59,125 nucleotides of DNA from a virus, in IMG/VR virus record IMGVR_UViG_3300036861_000222, positions 1 through 59,125 of that record, one strand, 5' to 3'. Shown in pieces: positions 8,051 through 12,719 of this stretch (position 1 is its first letter; each line of letters starts with the position of its first letter). The notes under the pieces were generated by a model, which saw only the letters and a list, made by a program, of their open reading frames with translations, made no database searches and had not been told where the DNA came from. The position numbers and the translations under genes are program-made.

Positions 8051-8133
8051 GGAAAGTCTGAGACTTGGTGTCTCGCCCCGGTTGCTACCTGGGGACATCC
8101 TTCGGGATGACGGTTCGATCCCGTGACTTTCCG
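8051..8133 (+). tRNA. tRNA-Ser (GCT)
   Basis: Acceptor GGAAAGT/ACTTTCC, D stem GAGA/TCTC, anticodon loop TTGCTAC, class II variable arm CATCC/GGATG, T loop TTCGATC, discriminator G. Confidence 0.85.
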
Positions 8134-8136
8134 CAT

Positions 8137-8219
8137 GGAGGGTAGCGCGCGTTGGTGCGCAAGCGGTCTTGAAAACCGTGCCAGGGTGAAACCTGAGGGT
8201 TCAACTCCTTTACCCTCCG
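8137..8219 (+). tRNA. tRNA-Ser (TGA)
   Basis: Acceptor GGAGGGT/ACCCTCC, anticodon loop CTTGAAA, variable arm AGG/CCT, T arm GAGGG/CCTTT with wobble pairs, discriminator G. Confidence 0.85.
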
Positions 8220-8231
8220 CCAACTACATAG

Positions 8232-8334
8232 GCGTTATTCGAGATTCCGCACACCTCCGAATAACGCGCGTGGCTCCCCCAGGACGCCACGTGTACCGGG
8301 TGGGTCTTTCATCTCCACACTTCCCACCCGGTAC
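8232..8334 (+). other. three consecutive strong inter-tRNA hairpins
   Basis: 8232-8267 has a perfect 10-bp stem (GCGTTATTCG/CGAATAACGC); 8269-8291 has CGTGGC/GCCACG; 8293-8334 has a perfect 12-bp stem (GTACCGGGTGGG/CCCACCCGGTAC) with an 18-base loop. They fill the gap between tRNA-Ser and tRNA-Tyr. No U-runs. Confidence 0.75.
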
Positions 8335-8338
8335 GAAC

Positions 8339-8418
8339 GGGAGTCCGATGCAGGTGCATCACCCAGCCTGTAAAGCTGGTGTCCATGGACAAGGTTGGTT
8401 CGATACCAACGGCTCCCA
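8339..8418 (+). tRNA. tRNA-Tyr (GTA)
   Basis: Acceptor GGGAGTC/GGCTCCC, anticodon loop CTGTAAA in stem CCAGC/GCTGG, class II variable arm GTCC/GGAC, T arm GTTGG/CCAAC, discriminator A. Confidence 0.9.
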
Positions 8419-8419
8419 C

Positions 8420-8493
8420 GCCGCGTTAGAGTAACGGTTATCTCACCAGGTTCTCAACCTCGGAGACTACGGGTTCGAATCCCGTACGCGGTA
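8420..8493 (+). tRNA. tRNA-Glu (CTC)
   Basis: Acceptor GCCGCGT/ACGCGGT, anticodon loop TTCTCAA, T arm ACGGG/CCCGT. One mismatch in the anticodon stem. It starts two bases after tRNA-Tyr ends. Confidence 0.85.
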
Positions 8494-8502
8494 CGTGAAT
8501 AA

Positions 8503-8575
8503 TCGGTTGTGGTGCAACTGGAAGCACGCTAGGCTTTGGTCCTAGAGGTTCCTGGTTCGAACCCAGGCAGCCGAG
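8503..8575 (+). tRNA. tRNA-Gln (TTG)
   Basis: Acceptor TCGGTTG/CAGCCGA, D stem GTGC/GCAC, anticodon loop CTTTGGT in CTAGG/CCTAG, T arm CCTGG/CCAGG. Confidence 0.9.
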
Positions 8576-8580
8576 CTTGA

Positions 8581-8652
8581 TCCCTGGTAGTTCAGTGGAA
8601 GAACGCCGAGCTGTTAACTCGGATGTCGTTGGTTCGAATCCAGCCCGGGGAG
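8581..8652 (+). tRNA. tRNA-Asn (GTT)
   Basis: Acceptor TCCCTGG/CCGGGGA, D stem GTTC/GAAC, anticodon loop CTGTTAA in CCGAG/CTCGG, discriminator G. Confidence 0.9.
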
Positions 8653-8671
8653 CGTCACAAGTGAACATTGA

Positions 8672-8745
8672 TGCTTGCTAGCACAATTGGTAGTTGCGTC
8701 CGGCTCTGAACCGGAAGGTTCCTGGTTCGAATCCAGGGTGAGCAG
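8672..8745 (+). tRNA. tRNA-Gln (CTG)
   Basis: Acceptor TGCTTGC/GTGAGCA, anticodon loop CTCTGAA in TCCGG/CCGGA, T arm CCTGG/CCAGG. Confidence 0.88.
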
Positions 8746-8748
8746 CGT

Positions 8749-8819
8749 TGGGGCTATGTGAACGTAAGACTGTCGCAGAGAACGGGCATAGACGTATCTC
8801 ATAAAACGCAGGCACCCCA
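8749..8819 (+). other. structured inter-tRNA spacer
   Basis: TGGGG (8749) pairs with CCCCA (8815) and encloses CTATG/CATAG (8754-8791). No tRNA signature. Confidence 0.45.
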
Positions 8820-8826
8820 TTGATAA

Positions 8827-8899
8827 GGTCCGTTAGAGTAGTGGTTATCTCACCTGGCTTTCATCCAGGAGAAGACCGGTTCGATCCCGGTACGGACTA
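8827..8899 (+). tRNA. tRNA-Glu (TTC)
   Basis: Acceptor GGTCCGT/ACGGACT, anticodon loop CTTTCAT in CCTGG/CCAGG, T arm ACCGG/CCGGT, discriminator A. Confidence 0.9.
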
Positions 8900-8915
8900 C
8901 GCAAGACAACTTCAT

Positions 8916-8988
8916 GCTTCATTGGCGCAGGGGTTAGCGCAACGGCTTGTCACGCCGTAGGTCGCGGGTTCAAGTCCCGTATGGAGCG
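8916..8988 (+). tRNA. tRNA-Asp (GTC)
   Basis: Acceptor GCTTCAT/ATGGAGC, anticodon loop TTGTCAC in ACGGC/GCCGT, discriminator G. Confidence 0.9.
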
Positions 8989-8991
8989 CAA

Positions 8992-9026
8992 GGCTTCCAA
9001 GTCTTCTAGTCGGTCGCTTGGAAGCC
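8992..9026 (+). other. inter-tRNA hairpin, perfect 10-bp stem
   Basis: GGCTTCCAAG pairs with CTTGGAAGCC around a 15-base loop; three bases separate it from each neighbouring tRNA. No U-run. Confidence 0.75.
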
Positions 9027-9029
9027 AGA

Positions 9030-9101
9030 CGGGATATGGCCCAGTGGTAAGGCGCTTGCTTTGGGAGCAAGACAGCGGAGGTTCGATTCCTCCTATCCCG
9101 A
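9030..9101 (+). tRNA. tRNA-Pro (TGG)
   Basis: Acceptor CGGGATA/TATCCCG, anticodon loop TTTGGGA in CTTGC/GCAAG, T arm GGAGG/CCTCC. Confidence 0.9.
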
Positions 9102-9103
9102 CT

Positions 9104-9175
9104 GAGTGTGAAGCACGAAGGCAGTGCGCCCGGTTGTGGTCCGGGATTCTGCGGGTTCGAGTCCCGTCACACTCC
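9104..9175 (+). tRNA. tRNA-His (GTG)
   Basis: Acceptor GAGTGTG/CACACTC, D stem GCAC/GTGC, anticodon loop TTGTGGT in CCCGG/CCGGG. Discriminator C, as expected for tRNA-His, but the base before position 1 is T, so the usual encoded G-1 is absent. Confidence 0.87.
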
Positions 9176-9187
9176 CCAACTTCATAA

Positions 9188-9260
9188 GCTCCGGTAGCCC
9201 AACGGTAGAGGCATCAGGTTTAGGTTCTGATCAGTGGGGGTTCGAATCCCTCTCGGAGTA
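9188..9260 (+). tRNA. tRNA-Leu (TAG), class I shape
   Basis: Exactly 73 nt: acceptor GCTCCGG/TCGGAGT, anticodon loop TTTAGGT, five-base variable region TCAGT. A leucine anticodon (reads CUA), but without the long variable arm normal for tRNA-Leu. Confidence 0.82.
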
Positions 9261-9261
9261 C

Positions 9262-9334
9262 ACTCGCCTAGCCCAACGGTAGAGGCGGCGCTCTCAAAAG
9301 GCGTTCAGTCCTGGTTCGAATCCAGGGGCGAGTA
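9262..9334 (+). tRNA. tRNA-Leu (CAA), class I shape
   Basis: 73 nt, one base after the previous tRNA: acceptor ACTCGCC/GGCGAGT, a D arm identical to its neighbour, anticodon loop CTCAAAA, variable region TCAGT. Again lacks the long variable arm. Confidence 0.82.
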
Positions 9335-9372
9335 CGTTGTTACCGCAACATATATCCTAAGAAACCACAAAC

Positions 9373-9396
9373 GTGACATAATGCCAGTTATGTCAC
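9373..9396 (+). other. inter-tRNA hairpin, perfect 9-bp stem
   Basis: GTGACATAA pairs with TTATGTCAC around TGCCAG. Confidence 0.7.
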
Positions 9397-9402
9397 CCAT
9401 AT

Positions 9403-9475
9403 GCCCTGATAGCTCAACGGATAGAGCGACAGCCTACGAAGCTGGTAGTTGGAGGTTCGAATCCTTCTCAGGGCA
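9403..9475 (+). tRNA. tRNA-Arg (ACG)
   Basis: Acceptor GCCCTGA/TCAGGGC, D stem GCTC/GAGC, anticodon loop CTACGAA, discriminator A. Outer anticodon-stem pair is mismatched. Confidence 0.88.
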
Positions 9476-9491
9476 CGAAGGCATCTTTCAA

Positions 9492-9552
9492 GTTCGGGTA
9501 CGGAACAGTCAAACAAGGCTGTACGTTAGGGATGGGCAGACGAAGCCCGAAC
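9492..9552 (+). other. structured inter-tRNA spacer
   Basis: GTTCGGG pairs with CCCGAAC across 61 bases, with an inner ACAG/CTGT stem. Confidence 0.5.
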
Positions 9553-9556
9553 ACAT

Positions 9557-9627
9557 GCGGTAGTAGCTTAGTGGCAAAGCGTCTGTCTTCCAAACAGATA
9601 ACGGGAGTTCGATTCTCCCCTACCGTT
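9557..9627 (+). tRNA. tRNA-Gly (TCC)
   Basis: Acceptor GCGGTAG/CTACCGT, D stem GCTT/AAGC, anticodon loop CTTCCAA in TCTGT/ACAGA, discriminator T. Confidence 0.9.
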
Positions 9628-9630
9628 CGG

Positions 9631-9692
9631 GGAGTGATGGGTTAGGACTCCGCATCAAAACTTCACCTCGGTTCCCGCGCAAGCCGGAACCG
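9631..9692 (+). other. two inter-tRNA hairpins
   Basis: GGAGT/ACTCC at 9631-9651 and a perfect 7-bp stem CGGTTCC/GGAACCG at 9669-9692. Confidence 0.55.
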
Positions 9693-9696
9693 CCAT

Positions 9697-9770
9697 GCCC
9701 TTATAGCTCAGTAGGTTAGAGCAGTCGCCTTGTAAGCGAACGGTCCGGGGTTCGAATCCTCGTTGGGGCT
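9697..9770 (+). tRNA. tRNA-Thr (TGT)
   Basis: Acceptor GCCCTTA/TTGGGGC with a U-U mismatch at 6-67, anticodon loop CTTGTAA, T arm CGGGG/CCTCG, discriminator T. Confidence 0.85.
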
Positions 9771-9808
9771 CAGCAACATGGCAAAGTGGGTTGTCGTGTT
9801 GAGTGGCG

Positions 9809-9836
9809 TCTCAAGCCTGGGACTTCAGGCTTGAGA
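9809..9836 (+). other. inter-tRNA hairpin, perfect 10-bp stem
   Basis: TCTCAAGCCT pairs with AGGCTTGAGA around an 8-base loop, just before tRNA-Phe. Confidence 0.75.
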
Positions 9837-9842
9837 TGTTAC

Positions 9843-9914
9843 GTCTTGCTAGCTCAGTTGGCAGAGCACAGGATTGAAACCCCTGGTGGCGTGGTTCGAT
9901 CCCACGGCAGGACA
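9843..9914 (+). tRNA. tRNA-Phe (GAA)
   Basis: Acceptor GTCTTGC/GCAGGAC, D stem GCTC/GAGC, anticodon loop TTGAAAC, T loop TTCGATC, discriminator A. Confidence 0.88.
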
Positions 9915-9929
9915 CGTTACAACTACATT

Positions 9930-10002
9930 GGGTCATTAGCTCAGTAGGTAGAGCTCTGTTCTCTTAAATCAGATGTCGTAGGTTCGATCCCTACATGACC
10001 CA
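9930..10002 (+). tRNA. tRNA-Lys (CTT)
   Basis: Acceptor GGGTCAT/ATGACCC, anticodon loop CTCTTAA, one U-U mismatch in the anticodon stem. Confidence 0.87.
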
Positions 10003-10006
10003 CTTT

Positions 10007-10081
10007 GCGCCGTTAGCTCAGTTTGGTCAGAGCTGTGTACTTTTAATACACAGGGCGAAGGTTCGAATCCTTCACGGCGTA
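10007..10081 (+). tRNA. tRNA-Lys (TTT)
   Basis: Acceptor GCGCCGT/ACGGCGT, anticodon loop CTTTTAA in GTGTA/TACAC, discriminator A. Confidence 0.9.
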
Positions 10082-10082
10082 C

Positions 10083-10155
10083 ACCCTGTTAGCTCAGTGG
10101 ATAGAGCGGGAGGTTTCTACCCTCCGCGCCCCGGGTTCGAATCCTGGACAGGGTA
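10083..10155 (+). tRNA. tRNA-Arg (TCT)
   Basis: Acceptor ACCCTGT/ACAGGGT, anticodon loop TTTCTAC in GGAGG/CCTCC. Reads AGA, rare in GC-rich hosts. Confidence 0.9.
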
Positions 10156-10156
10156 C

Positions 10157-10229
10157 AACGCGGTAGCTCAGTGGTTAGAGCGGCATCCTGATACGATGCG
10201 GGTCCAGGGTTCAAATCCCTGCCGCGTTA
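10157..10229 (+). tRNA. tRNA-Ile (GAT)
   Basis: Acceptor AACGCGG/CCGCGTT, anticodon loop CTGATAC in GCATC/GATGC, T arm CAGGG/CCCTG. Confidence 0.9.
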
Positions 10230-10230
10230 C

Positions 10231-10303
10231 GCACCATTAGCTCAGCGGAACGAGCGGCTGTCTTACAAACAGCGGGTCGGGGGTTCAACTCCCTCATGGT
10301 GTA
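10231..10303 (+). tRNA. tRNA-Val (TAC)
   Basis: Acceptor GCACCAT/ATGGTGT, anticodon loop CTTACAA in GCTGT/ACAGC, discriminator A. Confidence 0.9.
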
Positions 10304-10308
10304 CGGAT

Positions 10309-10379
10309 GGATTGATCACCATCAAATCCTAGATAACCGCTGCGTCCTGGCCTAGGCACCCTTCGAGGTGTAAGGATGC
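10309..10379 (+). other. two inter-tRNA hairpins
   Basis: GGATTGAT/ATCAAATCC (10309-10329, one bulge) and GCGTCCT/AGGATGC (10342-10379) with a nested CACC/GGTG. Confidence 0.55.
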
Positions 10380-10383
10380 GTTA

Positions 10384-10456
10384 GGGCTGTTAGCTCCAAT
10401 GGTAGAGCATCTGTTTTGCATACAGAGGGTTGTCGGTTCGAATCCGTCACGGTCCA
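10384..10456 (+). tRNA. tRNA-Ala (TGC)
   Basis: Acceptor GGGCTGT/ACGGTCC, anticodon loop TTTGCAT in TCTGT/ACAGA, one mismatch in the T stem, discriminator A. Confidence 0.87.
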
Positions 10457-10464
10457 CGGTGAGA

Positions 10465-10493
10465 GTTCCGGGTGTTCTAGACTCCCCCGGAAC
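10465..10493 (+). other. inter-tRNA hairpin, perfect 8-bp stem
   Basis: GTTCCGGG pairs with CCCGGAAC around a 13-base loop. Confidence 0.65.
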
Positions 10494-10572
10494 CACCCGC
10501 TATAGCCATTCTCCAAACCTCCAGTACGGCCGTACGTTCACGAGGAGCGGATGACCCTGCCTTTAGCGTCAA

Positions 10573-10646
10573 GGCGTGATGTCCGAGTGGTCAGGTAACG
10601 GCCTGCAAAGCCGTTCACGTGGGTTCGAATCCCGCTCACGCTTCCA
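10573..10646 (+). tRNA. tRNA-Cys (GCA)
   Basis: Acceptor GGCGTGA/TCACGCT, anticodon loop CTGCAAA in ACGGC/GCCGT, discriminator T and an encoded CCA end; the other array members examined lack CCA. Confidence 0.88.
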
Positions 10647-10682
10647 ACCTCATATGAGCGCGCATGAGCGCGCACCGCTCAG

Positions 10683-10716
10683 TGAGCGCGCATCCTCCGG
10701 GTTGCGCGCTCATTTT
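10683..10716 (+). terminator. terminator of the tRNA operon, built from the GCGCGC motif
   Basis: TGAGCGCGCA pairs perfectly with TGCGCGCTCA around a 10-base loop and is followed by TTTT. Both arms are copies of the motif that fills the next genes. Confidence 0.75.
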
Positions 10717-10731
10717 GGTGTCTGATAGAAT
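10702..10731 (+). promoter_or_regulatory. promoter of the transfer-like operon
   Basis: TTGCGC at 10702-10707, 18-base spacer, TAGAAT at 10726-10731. The -35 lies inside the right arm of the tRNA-operon terminator. Confidence 0.65.
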
Positions 10732-10764
10732 TCGTCAACGACACGACGAACGAAGGACGAAACG

Positions 10765-12021
10765 ATGAATGACTTTGCATCAACACCCGAGGGAGCGCTC
10801 ATCATCGCGTGCGCGTTCGGAGCGCTCATGATCGCACTCATCCTGTGGCGCACCGCAGGAGGCGCGCGTGCGCGCGCATCTGAGAAAGCGCGCGCATGGG
10901 CTGAACTGAAGCGTCCCGAGTGGGAGGAGCGCGCATCGCGCAAACGAGAAGCGCGCGCATCTGGAGCGCGCGCAGACGCGCGCTTGCGCATTGCGCTCCT
11001 GAGCGCGGTTGCGCTCGTTGCGATCGCAGCCACCAACCTGAGCGCTCACGCTACGATCAACGCGATTCGGCGCGCAGGGCTGGACAGCGTTGACGCTGCT
11101 ATCTCCGTGGTGATCGTCTTTGAAGCGTTCCTGATGATCCTCGGAGCACTGTCCTGGTGGCACATGAACCGAGGCACGGGCCCCAACTGGTATGAGGTGG
11201 GCGTCTGGTCTATGGCCGCGCTCATGGGAATTGTTGCCTGGTGGGGTGGACACAACCCCATCTTCGCGTTGTGGCCCCTCTTGGCGGCTATCGCCTGGCA
11301 CGTGGTTATCACCTTCGGACGAGAGCACAAGCAGTCAGCGCTCATCACCTGGTGGCGCATGAAGCGTGGCAAGGCCACCTCGCAGGACGCAAACGTGGTG
11401 CTCACTGAGCGTCTGATCACGGCCATTGTTGATCACGGTTACGCGGCCAACGAAGGAGCGCGCGCACTGCGCGCATTCCATGAGCGCGCATTCAACCGCG
11501 CATGGGCGCGAGCGGATGCGCTCGGCATCCTCACCCCCGAAGTGCGCGCGCGCATCCAGACGCGCATTGCCGCTCGCTACGCCGGAGCGCGCGCGCTCGC
11601 CCCTGAGAAGGTTGAGCACATGAACCCGTGGAATGAGCGCGCAATGAGCGCTCCCTCTCGGAGTGCGCGCACGGTGCGCCCGGTGAGCGCTCCTCCCGCT
11701 CCCGCTGTCGAGGTGAGCGCGCATGGAGAAGTGAGCGCGCATGACGAGCGCGCATCTGAGGATGAGCGCGCAACGGAGGTTGCCGAGACGATCACCGTTC
11801 CTACGTACACTGAGAGCGCCTATTCCAAGGGTGAGCTGGTGGAAGCTATTGAGAAGTTCTTTGCCAGCAAGAACATGGTGGCGAAGGAATGGGCCAAGAC
11901 GTTCGTTGAAACCAACGGTGTCCTTCCCAACGGTGATGACCTTGCGCGGTTCACCCGGAAGACGGCAGCCAACTGCCGGAAGTGGATGGCTCCGGTCCGT
12001 AAGGAACTGGGTCTCAGCTAA
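10765..12021 (+). CDS. multi-span membrane protein (plasmid Spd/DUF2637-like)
   Basis: A 418-aa membrane protein. Hydrophobic segments lie near residues 10-28, 74-93, 108-128 and 142-172; the long C-terminal part is cytoplasmic-like, with Ala/Arg-rich repeats and a final basic helix pair (about 350-418) that resembles a small DNA-binding fold. Arrangement and size resemble the spread/DUF2637-type membrane proteins next to TraB/TraSA translocases on actinobacterial mobile elements, and the FtsK-like gene two positions downstream supports this. The Ala-Arg bias comes from embedded GCGCGC motifs. The start follows a GAAGGA leader. Family assignment is inference. Confidence 0.6.
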   Translation: MNDFASTPEGALIIACAFGALMIALILWRTAGGARARASEKARAWAELKRPEWEERASRKREARASGARADARLRIALLSAVALVAIAATNLSAHATINAIRRAGLDSVDAAISVVIVFEAFLMILGALSWWHMNRGTGPNWYEVGVWSMAALMGIVAWWGGHNPIFALWPLLAAIAWHVVITFGREHKQSALITWWRMKRGKATSQDANVVLTERLITAIVDHGYAANEGARALRAFHERAFNRAWARADALGILTPEVRARIQTRIAARYAGARALAPEKVEHMNPWNERAMSAPSRSARTVRPVSAPPAPAVEVSAHGEVSAHDERASEDERATEVAETITVPTYTESAYSKGELVEAIEKFFASKNMVAKEWAKTFVETNGVLPNGDDLARFTRKTAANCRKWMAPVRKELGLS

Positions 12022-12280
12022 GCTCAGGAGGCTGGCACACCCCCGGATGGGGGTGTGCCAGTCCTGTTCCCAGGTCTCCAGATCTGGCACACCTACAAAC
12101 CACGGTTGACCTGCGGAAATACTGATTTGGCACGGCTGACACGCTGTGCCAGCGTCTGCGAGGGCGTAGCATTTCCGCAGGTCACAGCCATCCACCAACT
12201 GACAATCTGGCATGGCGTGCCGTGCCGGAATGGTGTATGATTAAATACCTAGTCAGAGATGAAACGATAGGAAGATACAC
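12022..12280. promoter_or_regulatory. intergenic region with nested inverted repeats
   Basis: No gene. A perfect 13-bp hairpin (12032-12044 with 12049-12061, loop GGAT) ends the upstream gene. Then TGACCTGCGGAAAT at 12107-12120 is inverted perfectly at 12171-12184; between them TGGCAC (12128) faces GTGCCA (12146). CTGGCA-type words recur at 12032, 12083 and 12207. TATGAT at 12236 is a likely -10 for the next gene. Candidate operator or origin. Confidence 0.6.
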
Positions 12281-12718
12281 ATGATTGAGACTGCCATCGA
12301 CCAGACAGCCGGAGGGCTCGCGGTTGCGTTCTTCCTCTGGGCCTGGTGGACAAACCGGAGGAGCGACAGCAGGGCTGCGGGTATTTCAGCTGTCATCCTT
12401 GCCATCGTGGGATCGATGCTGTTCTATGCTGCTCCGTGGTCGCTGTGGTTCGCGAACCTTGTCGCCTCCATTCTCCAGATGTTCGGAGATTTCCCGGTAC
12501 ACCCGGTTATGACCATTGCCTGTCTGGCACTGTTGGGGGGTGTGGTCTTCGACCTCATCAATGACCCGACGTACAACGTCGGCGCTGTATGGGCGCTTAT
12601 CTTCGCTCCGATCATGGCGCGCGGCGCGGCTGGCCTTGCAGGTTCGTTCTTGGAGCAGCTGTTCGGCGGCGCTTCGATGGCGTTCCTCGACGCTGTGAAG
12701 CACCTCTTCGGAGCCTGA
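12281..12718 (+). CDS. small multi-span membrane protein
   Basis: A 145-aa protein with about four hydrophobic helices (near residues 10-24, 35-50, 55-68, 78-95 and 100-120) and Trp-rich boundaries. It lies directly between the large membrane protein and the FtsK/TraB-like ATPase and ends one base before the ATPase start, so it is probably part of the same membrane complex, like small Spd proteins of Streptomyces plasmids. ATG has AGGAAGA upstream. No firm family. Confidence 0.65.
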   Translation: MIETAIDQTAGGLAVAFFLWAWWTNRRSDSRAAGISAVILAIVGSMLFYAAPWSLWFANLVASILQMFGDFPVHPVMTIACLALLGGVVFDLINDPTYNVGAVWALIFAPIMARGAAGLAGSFLEQLFGGASMAFLDAVKHLFGA

Positions 12719-12719
12719 C

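Noticed and set aside
9188-9260. Amber suppressor tRNA
   Set aside because: The anticodon is TAG, which reads CUA (Leu); an amber suppressor would need CTA.
8123-9563. Open frames of 60-110 codons across the tRNA region on both strands
   Set aside because: They run through tRNA genes, carry no ribosome-binding sites and their translations simply follow tRNA arms.
7623-10493. Inter-tRNA hairpins as transcription terminators
   Set aside because: None has a following U-run, and further tRNAs lie downstream in the same operon.
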